Translations under genes and position numbers: made by a program
Notes under the pieces: generated by a model
What the model saw: only the letters and a program-made list of their open reading frames with translations
Database searches by the model: none
Told to the model about the DNA's origin: nothing
Shown: positions 35,862 to 47,461 of the stretch, piece by piece
Position numbering within the stretch: position 1 is the stretch's first letter
Layout: each line of letters begins with the position of its first letter
Assembly: GCA_030704615.1 (NCBI GenBank)
Contig: CM060732.1
Span: 64,523,053 to 64,587,052, forward strand
Direction of reading: 5' to 3'
DNA: 64,000 nucleotides
Origin: Takakia lepidozioides
Lineage: Eukaryota; Streptophyta; Takakiopsida; Takakiales; Takakiaceae

Positions 35862-36463
35862 CAAAATTCATGCCAGATCGAGGCAAGAACATGCCGCCAT
35901 ATATAGAGTGCAGGTTATGAGAAACTATTGAGCAACGGATTGTTCATGGATGAAGCTTTTCTATCCATTTGGAGCTGTGATATGAAGTTTTCATCCCCGC
36001 AGCAAGTAGGTAGGTAGGTAGTTAAAATCTACTAGGTCGTAGAATACCACATATAGCACCCCTCCTCAAATCCAGTAGAGCGAGTCTGCTCTAAAAACCG
36101 GTTATGAATTTTAGATCATACAAACTAAAACTTGCCACCCGACGCAACACTTAACTTATCCATAGAATGACTGTATGTGGAGTCTATATTTTGCCAAACT
36201 TGGTCTACCCTACTGTGCTCCTATTTGTGTTGTTTAGGTCTAGTATTGTATCTCTAGAGTATCCCAAGCATGGACTCTCTCTCTCTGGGGGATAGTTCTG
36301 GTTTAGTCTCTTAAGGTTTGGCAAACATAAGCATACACACACACACAATCTGTGTGTGTCCCTCTCTCACACACATTTATTTTTAGTTCTTGTATATCAG
36401 GTTTTGTGTGCGCAATCGCTGCCGCATAGGATATTTTTTTCTATCACTATCACTTTTTCTTTC

Positions 36464-36530
<67 letters not shown>

Positions 36531-37180
36531 TACTTTTAGGTATTGTGTAGTAGGTTTATATGCGGGGTCGCTATCGCCGAGGATAATGTCGCGATAATGT
36601 CTCATCAAGGGTAAGGAGAACCAAGGTAGGGAACACCGTTGAATGTAATAATGAACACTTCATTATTATATGCCATGGGTAGCCATCGCCTAGTTGTGCG
36701 CTGTCTCAAGCACTAGTTTCGCAAGCATATCTTCTTTATCTCTCATTTATTTTTTGTTTCATATCTTGTATAGTTCTGTTTGTCGACAACCCTAACCACT
36801 ACATCTCTTGCTTTACTTTTTATTTATTTATTTCTCTCTCTAGCTCTTTAGTTTTAGTTTTAGTTTTAGTCTACTTGTAGTTCTAGATTATTGCAGCTTT
36901 CAGGGTTTTACAAGCTGTGTAACCACATTTGGTTTGTGGGGCTGGCAACATAGTAATCACTATCTCTGTAGCTATCCAAGGCGGGTCTCATGCAAAGGCC
37001 TTAGTAGATTTTACTGTTTGTGGAGTGTTGCATGTCTTGATATTATAGAAATATCTTTGAAGTGAGTTTCAAAGGCCATTCTGTTTTTTGTTATCCGTTT
37101 GTTGAAATTCCATATTGCTTCTTGTCAACCATGCTTAATCAAGACCTAGATTATTAGGGTAAGATTAACAAATCTCAACA
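35862..37180. other. Non-coding, including the Copia 3' LTR and a (CT)n run
   Basis: A pure CT dinucleotide run occupies about 36468-36525. The stretch ending at 37180 (complement begins TGTTGAGATTTG) should be the 3' LTR of the Copia element, because it adjoins its polypurine tract. The outer LTR edge cannot be placed, because the second LTR is not visible in the window. Confidence 0.5.
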
Positions 37181-37267
37181 CCCCCCCTTTAATCTATCCT
37201 TGATTAGATTGTTCTTTTAGATCTTCTCAACATGAACTACACCCATGGCTAATCTGCAACACTCAAG

Positions 37268-39248
37268 CTAAGCTTTTGGCAATGGCTTGATCAATGCATC
37301 ACTGAGCATACGCTCAGTGCTACAGTATATTAGTTCTATTGCACCGGCTTCCACTTTCTCCCATATAAAATGATTTTGCAATTCCATATGTTTCGACCTG
37401 TCTTGAAACGAGTGAAACCTAGGATTCTTCGATAAAACAATACATGATCGATTGTCGCAATACAACATGGTTGCCTTCAGCGCAGGAAAACCAAGTCCTC
37501 CAAGTAACTCACGAAGCCAAATGGCTTCCTTGCCTGCATGGGTAGCGGCCATGTTGCTGACTTGGTGCTAGTTGACATAGCAACAATAGCATATTTCTTA
37601 CTCTGCCAAGATATGGCAGCACCATTGAGAGTAAAAACATAACCTGTAACTGAACGACGACTATTGACATCCGAAGCCCAGTCAACATCCTAGGGGAAGT
37701 CACTCAACATGAGTTCCAAACCATGTGCAATAAAGCATAGGGTCCAACAAATTCTTGAAAAATAAAAATTCTAAAAGATTTAATTTTAACAAAAGGTTGT
37801 GGTATTATGAAAATTACATTTATAAAAAAAAAGGTATTTTTTTGAATCTTTGTGTTAATTTTTTTATAAAAAGAATATATGGAAAGAAGAAAAAAAAAGG
37901 GGGGGTTGTGATTTGTACGCCTTGACTCCTTTCTACTCACCATACCCTATCATTATACAAAGAGAACTTTCATAGTCAAGTTTTCGTCGCATAAGTTCAT
38001 CAGGCACATGTACATGGGCAGGACATTCAACAACACTAATATTACTTAGATCAGGCTTTCGACCATGCCACACTTCAAAAGGTGTAGCATTGGGTAAAGA
38101 GGAAGTCTTAGAGCGATTCTGGAGATAACAAGCAGTAGTTACAACTTCTGCCCAAAAAACTTTTGGAAGTTGTGCCAATTTGAGCATACACCTAGCACTC
38201 TCAACTAGAATTTTGTTTTTTCTTTCTGATACTCCATTTGGCTGTGGAGTATACGAGGTGGTTAATTGTCGCAAGATTCCATGCTCACTACAAAAACCAT
38301 TGTACTCTTTTGAAATGTATTCCCCTCTCCATCTGAGCGAAGAACTTTGAGATTCTTGCCAGTTTGTTTTTCAGCAAACGTTGAATTGTTCTGAAACTTC
38401 TCAAACACCTCACTCTTGTGTCGTAAGAAATATACCACAGTGAAGCGGGACTTGTCATCAATGAAGGGAGTGAAATATCTAGAGCCTTTTAGTGCTTCAG
38501 TTTGCATAGGACCACATATATCCGAATGCACAAGAGCAAGCACGTCCTCTGCTCGAGTTCCTCCCCCAATAGGGTAAACTTGACGATGTTGTTTGCCTAC
38601 CAAACAACTATGACAAAGAGGGATATCTAATGTCAAGGTTCCAATGACTAATGACTAATTCCTTACTCTACATGTCCTTAATAGCTTGTAGTTTTAAGTG
38701 ACCTAGCCTTTGATGCCAAAGTAGGGTACAATTTTCATTAGTTGTTGAAGTAGAACTTAGGCTAATTTGCATTGCACAAACGCCCACTCCAACTGGGAAG
38801 AGTGTTCCTCCCATACACAACACCGTATGTGAATATCCTTCATTTTTAATGACACATTTGTCTTTACTGAAGTCAAAACTGGTTCCGCCTTGAGTCGACT
38901 TTCCCACATAGATCAATAGATTTTTTTTAAGTTTCCCGGGAACATGGAGTACATCAGCCACTTGGGTGTTGACACCCGAGGTCAAGCAAATTGTTACTCT
39001 TCCCTATTCTATGGCTTGTTGGGTACTATCATCTCCCAAATATACAGGTAAGGGAGAATCAAAGACCTTATAGTCCGTGAACCACTCTCTATGAGGTGTC
39101 ATGTGCTGTTATGCACCAGAATCCAAATACCATGTTTCACTGGAGTTGGATCCTATGTACAAACATACAGTGAATAATTGAATACCACTGGTTTCATTAG
39201 AATTTGCAGCATTAGCTTGAGACTTGTGTGTCCATTTTGCTTTACTAG
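37268..39248 (-). pseudogene. Copia Pol remnant: protease, integrase, RNase H
   Basis: Reading right to left: ETWYLDSGA (protease active site, about 39109), LLWHQRLGHLKL with CHSCLVGKQ (integrase zinc region, 38570-38720), HSDICGP, FIDDKSRF and NGVSERKNK (integrase core, to about 38210), then SRRSVTGYVF and ATHAGKEAIWLRELL..LYCDNRSC..KHMELQNHF (RNase H), ending KPLPKA at 37268. Between integrase (about 37933) and RNase H (about 37700) only about 230 AT-rich bases remain where reverse transcriptase should be. Several stops and frameshifts. Dead element. Confidence 0.85.
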
Positions 39249-39257
39249 CTGTTTTCT
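39249..39257. repeat. Left target-site duplication of E4
   Basis: CTGTTTTCT, identical to 48604-48612. Joining the flanks restores the Copia reading CGKFGHFIAKCTKKTASKAK across the site. Confidence 0.88.
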
Positions 39258-39480
39258 CAACGACGCTACCGCGTGAGCGTGAGCTCACGCTATGCTGACA
39301 TGGCGTGAGCGTAGAGGACCAGCAGCTCATGTGGCGTGAGCGTGAGGGTGATGTGGCGTGAGCGTGCTGACATGGCAGTGAACAACGTGATGTGGCAGTC
39401 ATCATGCCTACGTGGAAGTCCACGTGTCCACGTGGGATTCGGCCAACGTGGCGGACGCCATGTCAACAGAAACATGTAGC
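39258..39480. repeat. E4 gene-A-side terminal region
   Basis: GTGAGCGTGAGCTCACGC and TGACATGGCGTGAGCG modules repeated in both orientations, ending near CCTATTGCCGTGG. It is equivalent to the right ends of E2 and E3. Confidence 0.6.
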
Positions 39481-39639
39481 GCCTATTGCCGTGGCATTCA
39501 TTCAGGGTAATTAGAATATGAAAACACCGGAAATGGGAAACCGGAAACAAATCCACGCATGCTTATCCATCCCATTTATGTTGCATTGATCACACTATTA
39601 AAATGACACACATTCATCAGTTGTGGAAATTGAATTGTG

Positions 39640-41485
39640 AGCTCACCGAACATTAGAAACCGGGTGAATGCATTGAGGATGGGCTCTGCAAACAGAGGGT
39701 ATATTGATAACATTTTGGAATTGAAATCTTGGAGCATGTACGACTACATTCAAGACAGCGTGTTCCCAAGTCAAGGATCCAACAAAGTGTACAATTTCAA
39801 AATGTCAACAGCAGGGGAGGGCAGTGGAGTGAGCCTTGTCAAGCGCATGCAAAAAGATGGCGATCTGCAGAACTGTTTCTTTATGTTTGATCACGTCAAA
39901 CGAGTGAAAGACTGGACAACAATGGCGTGCCATGTTTACGATCCTTTCTACCAGCGAGTCATATATATTGCAGTGTGTGACATGCAATCAGAGGATGCGG
40001 AGTCGCAGCAGCTTATGTGGAGATGTCTCATTCGCGTGATGGCATCCCATGGTGTCCCATCCCCAAATTTCGCTGGTTTTATGGCCGACAGTGCTCAAGC
40101 GAATTTCGATGTTGTTCGCATTGTGTTCGGCTCAGGAGATCCAAAAGTGCCAATGCCAGGAAGAGAGCGAACATGTCTTTTCCATTGGACGCAGTCCCTT
40201 GAGAAACATACCAAGGCAGACATCAGACTGGACATGCGGGCGATTCATCTTAAACTATGCAAACAGTACAAAGATGCCAAAAGCATGGCGGAGGCAAATA
40301 CTTTGTTCCAGTCGATTCGTGCCTAGTGGTTCTCATCTGGGGCTGTATCAGAAGACAGTATGAGAGCGCTGGAAGACTGGCTAGCATTTTGGCACTTCCG
40401 GTACAGACAATGGGGAGCATGCATGACAACGGTACCTGAATTTCAGATCATGTATTCTCATTGGCTTTGTATGCATTTCGAATCATGTCTGCTGTCATGG
40501 GGTGTACCTGTCTGTCCTGATGTGTGTTTTCCCTTTTCTGCAACACTTGTCAATTGAGGAGATGGCGGACATGCCCTCTTGCAATCTAGCGGAGACAGTG
40601 CACAATGCATGGTTGCAGCAGTCTAGAAAGCGGGGGCGGGATTTGTATCTGGCGACGGCAGATGATCTCATCCGAGCTCTGCAGCAACAAACAAAATATC
40701 GCGATTTCTTGAGGGGTGGCGTTGGTGGCAAAGGCCCTGACAAGTCTGAGTTGATGTTGCGAGCTGCAAAAAGATCGGGGGATCCAAACAAGATTACCAG
40801 AGCTGTTAGCATGTGTGCGGAGGGAACTCCTCTGGTGTCCAAAGTTCCCCATTTGGAGGGCGAGGAGAGATTCGGGTCCTGTAAACGAAAATTGAACACC
40901 CTTCCTGGGTCGGATGCAGACTCGCACAGGGCGGACAGGGACAACTTCTCCATTCCGCGTGTTCCATTACATGAGAGGTTCGTCTCTGGAATATCCAGTA
41001 CGGAGCAACGTTTCTCACAAAGTACGCCAGCATCTCCCACTCTCAATGAGTCGAACTTGCTCTCGCCTGTGGTGGAGTCCACGTGCTCCGACGAAGTGTG
41101 GCATATAGAACGCACGAGAGCTGGGTCTCGAGTGAAGTGCTCCGCAATCAGAGCCACCAATTGTGAGAAGTGCAAGTCCTTCATAACCAGAGGCAGTGCC
41201 TGCACTCCGGCACCGACCTTCAACGGTTTGTTCCAGCCTTATGGGCAGCCACAGGCGAAAAACCATAAATTTTGGTTCTGCGCTGACAACTGTGGTAGGT
41301 GCATGCGTGGGACCGTGCAACCATCAGTGGTCATGAAGCCTCCTCCATCGACCGTTTGGCCAGTCAAGGTGGGGACACATCTCACAAGTCAGGAGATTGC
41401 AATGTTGGAGGAGGCAGGGTTCTCCCTTCAGCGAGAAGCCTCTGTGCGTGCAAGTGCTTCCACTTCAGGAAGTTCTAGAGTGACG
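39640..41485 (+). pseudogene. MULE transposase (gene A) of E4, catalytic half, inverted
   Basis: Begins abruptly inside the gene at SSPNIRN and reads through the DDE region (MFDHVKR, GFMADSAQANF, RTCLFHW). There is one stop (TAG for Trp, about 40324), then the conserved intron and exon 2 (NLAETVHNAWLQQ, KFWFCADNCGRCMRG). It ends at SGSSRV, at the junction with the opposite-strand N-terminal half. The SWIM finger is missing. Its orientation is opposite to what the element ends require, so this block has been inverted. Confidence 0.85.
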
Positions 41486-42667
41486 TGATCCATAACATTG
41501 TCCAAGGCATGCCCGTCCAACTTCCTGCCCACAAAGTCCCCGACACTCAGAATATGGCTTTCCAGGAAACTCTTGCTTGCTCCAAGCACAATTGCGGAGG
41601 TGGTGGTTGTTCAACTTGGACATTGTTTGAACACTCTCCCTGCGATCCCCCTTCGCCACAGGATGGTTGTGCAATCCGAAGTGTACACAGGCTCTAGTCA
41701 TGTTTTTCAAACGGTGAACAACATAGTACTTGCGTGCTGCACACATTGCCAGACAGGAAGGCGCTTGTTTGCAGAACTTGCAAACGAAAGTGTTGAAACT
41801 TGGAGGTGCCTCACTGGGTTTGAATGGATTTTCGGCGACATCCTCCCACTCGCACTGGTTGTGAACCTTGAACCGTTGGAAATGCCTACAATTCAAATTC
41901 TCGCACATGAGGTGCCCATTGCACAGGCTTCTCCAAAAGACGAGGTTGTCATGATTTTGAATATTGGATGTCTTCGTTCTGCACCACGGGTGTCCATCTC
42001 CTCTCTTGTCCATTCCTTGCATGAGGCTAGTGACGGGTCCATCCTGCCCAGGTGGAGGTAGCTCAAAACTGACATCCCCATCATAAGCATTCGGCAGGAA
42101 CTCCACACACTCAATAGGGACTGTCTCCCAGTCAATCCCCCGCAATTCACTCTGGAAACCGGGCATTCCTCCCATTGACTTCAGTTTAGGAATGACACTG
42201 ATGAGGTGTGTCACTTCCGGTTTGACGAAAGGCAGTGTTTGCACATAAATTGGGATGTTGGGAATGTCCTCGGAGGAGGAGTCTGAGAGCTCAACTATTG
42301 GGGTGGAAGTAGTGGTCTCCGTCTTCACGACGATATTCCTTTTCTCTTGAGCAACAAAACCAGTTGTTCCCGTGGAGACATACGAACCACTGGACTGCCG
42401 CCGAGGAGCTCCGACGATCCTGTATCTTCCTGGAAGCACTCTCCACTGACTCACAAGAGAATTATCATCCGGTTTCTGAAATGAGTACTTGATCAACTTC
42501 CCATGCACATCGTAGACCTCTTTTTCAAGGAAAACAGTACCAATCTGGTACTCGAAATGGGTTGCCAGGAGATGCTCTTGCGCAATTGCGTAACCATTGG
42601 AATCAGCATCCTTCGAGAAAGGGACAGGCTTTTCCGTAGAGTAAAACTCCGCTTCAGCCGAACCCAT
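41486..42667 (-). pseudogene. MULE transposase (gene A) of E4, DNA-binding half
   Basis: Start at 42667 (MGSAEAEFYSTEKPVPF), head to head with gene B at 43284 as in the other copies. It contains WRVLPGRYRIV, the VVKTE..PIVELSDSSSED segment, and the Cys/His block (DGHPWC, CNGHLMC, NCRHF, CKFC, CVHFGLHNHPV). A frameshift follows near 41610 (after QTMSKL). Homology stops at VMDH, next to the inversion junction at 41485. The rest of the gene is at 39640-41485 on the other strand. Confidence 0.85.
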
Positions 42668-43283
42668 GGTGGAGGACGACTAATTCCGAAGTAGACGGAG
42701 CTCAAAAGTGGAGAGGCCCACGACTCCCGTGGATATCTTTCATCAATACATGACAGACAGTTAAAGGGTCATTGAAGAACAGTTGTGTAAACAGTTGCTA
42801 AAACAGATGTGAAACAGTTATGTGCTTGCCCACACCCAGTGCAAAAGACGGCTAAGCCGGAAAATTTGGGATATGTAATGTTTCCAGGCACGTGGGCCCA
42901 GACATTGCATTCATAGCACGGCTGCCAGAATGGGTGCAGAACCAATGAGAAGTTCTGAACCGCCGGAATGCGAAAATCAACTTGCACATGTATGGACATC
43001 GAATCCAGGGTATGGCCATACAGACACAAGAGGTGACGGCGTCCAGTGCCAAATGCACAAATGTTTCTGTGCTACGTGGACACGTGTGAGGGGAACCCAT
43101 GCATAACCGTCGCGAGCGTTGCCCTGCCTGCATCCCCTCGCACAACGTTTTTGGGCCCAACAGACCCTCATTTTCAAGCTGGAGACTAGAAGGAGACTCA
43201 GTTCCCACCGAGAGAGCAGCAGGCGTAGAAGGCAGTTTTTTTTTTTCACCTCAGCGCGAGAGAGGAAGAGGGCGAGAGAGAGA
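42668..43283. promoter_or_regulatory. Divergent promoter region of E4 genes A and B
   Basis: 616 bases between opposed start codons. The gene B leader (AGCGCGAGAGAGGAAGAG..) is purine rich and resembles the E3 leader. No palindromes of the E4 type lie here; they start in intron 1 of gene B. Confidence 0.5.
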
Positions 43284-43627
43284 ATGAGAGGTTGCAAGCT
43301 CGAGTTGACGCTGCAAGAGATAGCAGAGGAGAGTTCGGCCCTGGATGCAGAACACATGACGGCGCAGGACCAGGTGATCGGAGCTGCCGAAGGAGGGGAT
43401 GAAATACCATCAGATAGCGACATAGAGGATATGGACACAGAGGAGCCCGACGCTGTTGCTAAGGAGCCCATGCCAAAGGGGAAGAGTGTTGTTGAGAACG
43501 AGGCGACTCTGAAGAGGAAGCAGGCTGCGCAGACCTCCATTGCCGCTGCAACCAAGGCTTCAGGGAGTGCACCCCCGAAAGCACCAAAGGTTATGATCTT
43601 CCTTCCTGTATTCTACTGCAGTTTGAA

Positions 43628-44436
43628 GGGCATGAAATTGCGTGCGCTGACGCATGCAATTTCATGCCCTGCATTATTGTCTTTTTCCACTTCAGAGTGG
43701 AGTGACGGACATCAACGTGGGCTACATAGCAGGGCCTTTGAGAGCACCTCCTGAAAATTGCGTGCGTCAACGCACGCAGTTTCTAGAGATGCTCTCAAAG
43801 CCACTTTCTGCACTCAACATCTCTAAATGGAGCCATCAATAGAGGGAGATGGGCTGCATTATTCGTTTACTGATATCAGCTACAGAAATCTCTGAATGTC
43901 CCTAAAAGAAACCCCAGAAATTGCGTGTGTCAACGCACACAATTTCGGAGGGTGCTCTTAGGGACACGCAGAGCTCTAAACAGATCTGACGAAAAACTCT
44001 TCATTGCACCCTCCAAAACTGTGTGCGTTAACGCACGTAATTTCTATGGGTTCTCTGAAGGACATTCTCCTGAGTATCGGTCTGTCATTTTTGAGATCAA
44101 TGCACATGCGTATCTTGAAGTTGAAGAGAGGATGTACAGTCAGTAGAGGCTTCAGAAATGCATGCGTCAACGCACTCAATTTCAGAGGGTGTTGTTATGG
44201 ACATCCAGAGCTCTAAACAGATCTGAAAATGTCGAATGTGTGAGCACAAGAATATCGTCTTAAATCCACGAGAGACACTTCAGAGAACCCACCGAAATTA
44301 TGTGCGTTGATGCACGCAATCTCTAGGTTAGTACTTAAGCACAGTCTCTTTCGTATGGGTCTCTCATTTCTGAAAACAATGCACATGCATAGTCTGTAGA
44401 GGCATCAGAAATGCGTGCGTCAACGCACTCAATTTG
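43628..44436. repeat. Seven E4-type palindromes in gene B intron 1
   Basis: Pattern TTGCGTGCGTYRACGCACGC with AAATT outer arms, centred near 43648, 43767, 43931, 44029, 44168, 44308 and 44421. The first (43628-43669) spans 42 bp. Sites 2 and 3 have further matching flanks (CTTTGAGAGCA / TGCTCTCAAAG around site 2), giving imperfect foldbacks of about 65-70 bp. Central dinucleotides are TG, CA, CA, TA, CA, TG and CA. Confidence 0.88.
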
Positions 44437-46248
44437 TGACATTGCATTTACATGGATAAATTTTCTATTTCAATGCAGGCGAAGAAAATGAGAGGTGTTC
44501 CCCTGGAGATGGATGAAGACGAAGAGCACGAACTTGTTGTTGTAGAGGAGGAAGACGATGGCAGGCCATACCAGGACAGGGCAAAAGATCTGTTGTCGTT
44601 CTCGAAAGTGAACTCTGCCCAAGTCATCAAGGCCATGGGCGTTCCTGGGGGTAAATTAATGATCCCACTGTGCAGGTTGATCTCCATGCCGTTCGTCCGA
44701 CCAGCACTCACGAATGACATTGCAAAGCTGGAACAAGATTTTTTCCATGGCTACGTAGAGGGTCAGTCTGTGTTTTACGTCTCGTTGGGCGACGCCAATG
44801 GCAGGGAAGTTTTAGTAGACGAGACCATTGTTGGAGGCTGGGATCCAATTTGGCGACGTATCAACGCGGAGTTTGAATCAAGCATTTGCAAGAGGCTTGT
44901 TACACAGGCTTTCTCAGGCAAGATGTTCCATGTCTGGGATGGCAACCACCGATTGCTAGCCTGGTAGAACATGATATTGAGGTATCATAACACTGAGGAG
45001 GAGTGGCACTATTGTGTGGCCTCCATGGTGCTGGATCCCAAGGGAAACATCATTGCGCTCTTGACAGCAATGCATGACATGAACAAGTAAGTGTCTTTCC
45101 TGAAATAACTCGGTTCTTTTCCTCATGTGTTTGGGAGTCAAATCGGACATGTCATGACATACCACTGCTTGTGGCAGGGGAACTGAAACCGTTCATGTTA
45201 CAACAAACCTGATACACACCCTGTTCAGGATCCAGAATATTGGCCAAATGCCCCTCAGCACATTCAAAGAGCATCCTCAGTCCAGAAACCTTCGCGAAAT
45301 GCCAGACCTCCAAAACTTCAGACACATGGTACAAGTTGACAAGGGGAGCATTCATGGAATACATGTACACGGTTAGTATATCATCACCTAGCACTTCCAT
45401 ATTCTAGTACAATTCAAATTATTCTTTTATCTGATTTTGGATTGGTTTTGCAGCAAGAGATAGCGGAGGCTGGGGAGAGGGCCAAAATAGAGTACTACTT
45501 CAAAACCCCCAAGGGGATAATAACATTGAAAGGAGTGGCTGAAGCAATGAAGTTAAAGATGAATGAGATTCGGAAGAAGATCATGAGCGCCTTTGTGAAA
45601 CAGCTGAGAATGGCAGACCCTGCCTTTGGGCCTCAATTCTTGAATGAGGTGAGGAACCACTGGAACAACAATACGAAGCCAGAGATGACACAGGAAAAGC
45701 TGCATCGTTTGTCAACTGCAGTGGTGGATTCGGAGCAGAAAGTTAAATGGTTGGAGATTTGGAATTCTGACTCAACAGTGAAGGACACATATTGCTTCCC
45801 AAGGGGGGAAAGAGACGAAAATACTGGCTACATCAGGCCATTCAGCGATCAAGTTTTCGATACATGGCTGCACAAAGCCACATACTGGAGCCAGGTAGTG
45901 TTGTGGACTGCCATATGTTGAATTTACAAAAGAATCTTCCCTAGTATGGACTTTAACGTTTGTATTCTGTCTGTTCACAGATTGAAGCTCGTGCGAACCA
46001 GGTGCTGGAGAAGCAGCTACATGCTTACAAGATAACGATGACCTTGCCCGAAGATACTATGGAGGATTACTTGAGACAGTGGAAGGCGACAACGTGGAGT
46101 AACTGTTTCTTCAGAGAGTTCGCCAAGGAGGGGGGCATATCCCGGACAAAAGAGTTCGAGGAGCAGTTCGGAGCCGAGGGAGCCATGAAAAGGGTCCTGT
46201 ACAGGTGGGTCATTTGAACTAAGCAGGATCACCTTCTTCCTTTATGGC

Positions 46249-46288
46249 CCTCCACAATTGAGTACGTCAACACACACATTTTGGAGGG
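46249..46288. repeat. E4-type palindrome in the later gene B intron
   Basis: CCCTCCA and TGGAGGG arms surround CAATTGAGTACGTCAACACA, a degenerate E4 palindrome with a GTCAAC core. It is in the intron after the ..VLYR exon (46206-46440), the same intron that holds the clusters in E2 and E3. Confidence 0.7.
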
Positions 46289-47461
46289 TTGGATCTCTGG
46301 ACTGTTTTCCTATGTCTCATTGAATGCAGGTTCGTTTCTTGGAGACCCGCTCCCTATCTGGTTTTTCATGTTATCAGTTCTGGCCACAAATCATGTAGTT
46401 TCTCATCCACTTTCTGATACTGTGCCTGCATTGTTTTTTAGGTATATCAAGAACGTTCTGATTCCTGGGAACAACCTAAGCAAGTACCTAGGCTTCATCG
46501 ACTTGTGGGCTGACTCCTCCAACAGCCACACCATGTACACTGCAGCAATCCTCAGGGATTACGGTACATATCACCTCAAAGACTGCTGTTGGTATCTCGA
46601 CATACCAAAATCAGATTGCCCATGGTATGAGTTGCAGACACGGAACCACAACGACAATGCCGAGTCTTTGGCTCCTCTAACAGACAGGGAACTGCATGAC
46701 AGAAACCTACGAAACCTCGCTGAGAAGTAACCTGCAGCCACACACACTCCGGCGAGAGGGAAGAGGAAGGGAAAGGGCACAAAGGACAAAGGGAAGGAGA
46801 AGAGCACCCAAGGGGATGCTGCTGTTGTAAAATTCCCACCTTTACTGTTGTATATTTCCCATCTTCGATGTGATTTTCATGTTTGGTCGTCGTTGTTTGC
46901 AGGTTTCGTCGGGGCGGGATTGGGTGAATGGTGCTCAGAAACCGTGTGCTGCAGACAGGGTGATTGTTGACATTCCGGACGGGTAGGCGTACCAGACATT
47001 CTCCCCACTGGCACTTGCCCAACCTGGAATGCATTTGACGAAAGGTACTGGCGGTGGGTCTTCTCTTTTTGCAAATTGTTTCTGTCGGATGGAGGGGTTC
47101 TGGTTATGATTCAGTCCATCACTACACGCATGTGAGTAAGTTGAAATTGTGTATGAATCTTAGTTCTCGAACAGAACCCCCCACCATTCCCTTTTCTTCT
47201 ATGTTCGCTAATGCATTGCGTTCACGTTGGTTTTTTAGGATATTGGAATCTATCCCTTTGCTCAACGTCAGTGTTTTTCAGTCTGACTTCTTGTGCAGCC
47301 CTCCACGTTCGTACATCCTGCCAGAGTACACTGAGGCCATTGCTCGACATCAGTTGATGGACAAATCTCCCTCGTGTGCTCGGAAGCAGAAAAGGCACCT
47401 AGGAGCTGGGGTTTTCGTGTCTGATAGTGCCACAGTTTCGGGGGATAGTTGTAGTGATTGA

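Larger units (their letters stand above)
43284..47461 (+). pseudogene. Gene B of E4: ParB-like domain plus remnant methyltransferase
   Basis: Exon 1 (43284 to about 43590) is acidic and unlike E3's. After a long intron, exon 2 (from about 44469) has the ParB-like domain, IPLCRLISMPFVRP..FHVWDGNHRLLAW, and then a TAG directly after it (44966). The homologous middle segments follow (45180-45370, 45454-45894, 45981-46205, 46442-46730), with another stop at 46728. The motif IV place reads VIVDIPDG followed by TAG (near 46983). The motif X and motif I exons are deleted: only the final exon (SPPRSYILPEYTEA.., to 47461) remains. Clearly dead, but it confirms the exon plan and the DIPDG motif. Confidence 0.78.

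Noticed and set aside
36356-36550. Open frame of repeated Ser-Leu
   Set aside because: Produced by the CT dinucleotide run only.
46728-46830. Intact continuation of E4 gene B through a Lys-rich segment
   Set aside because: A TAA interrupts the frame before the PAATHTPARGKRKG-like linker, and later exons also carry stops and a deletion.
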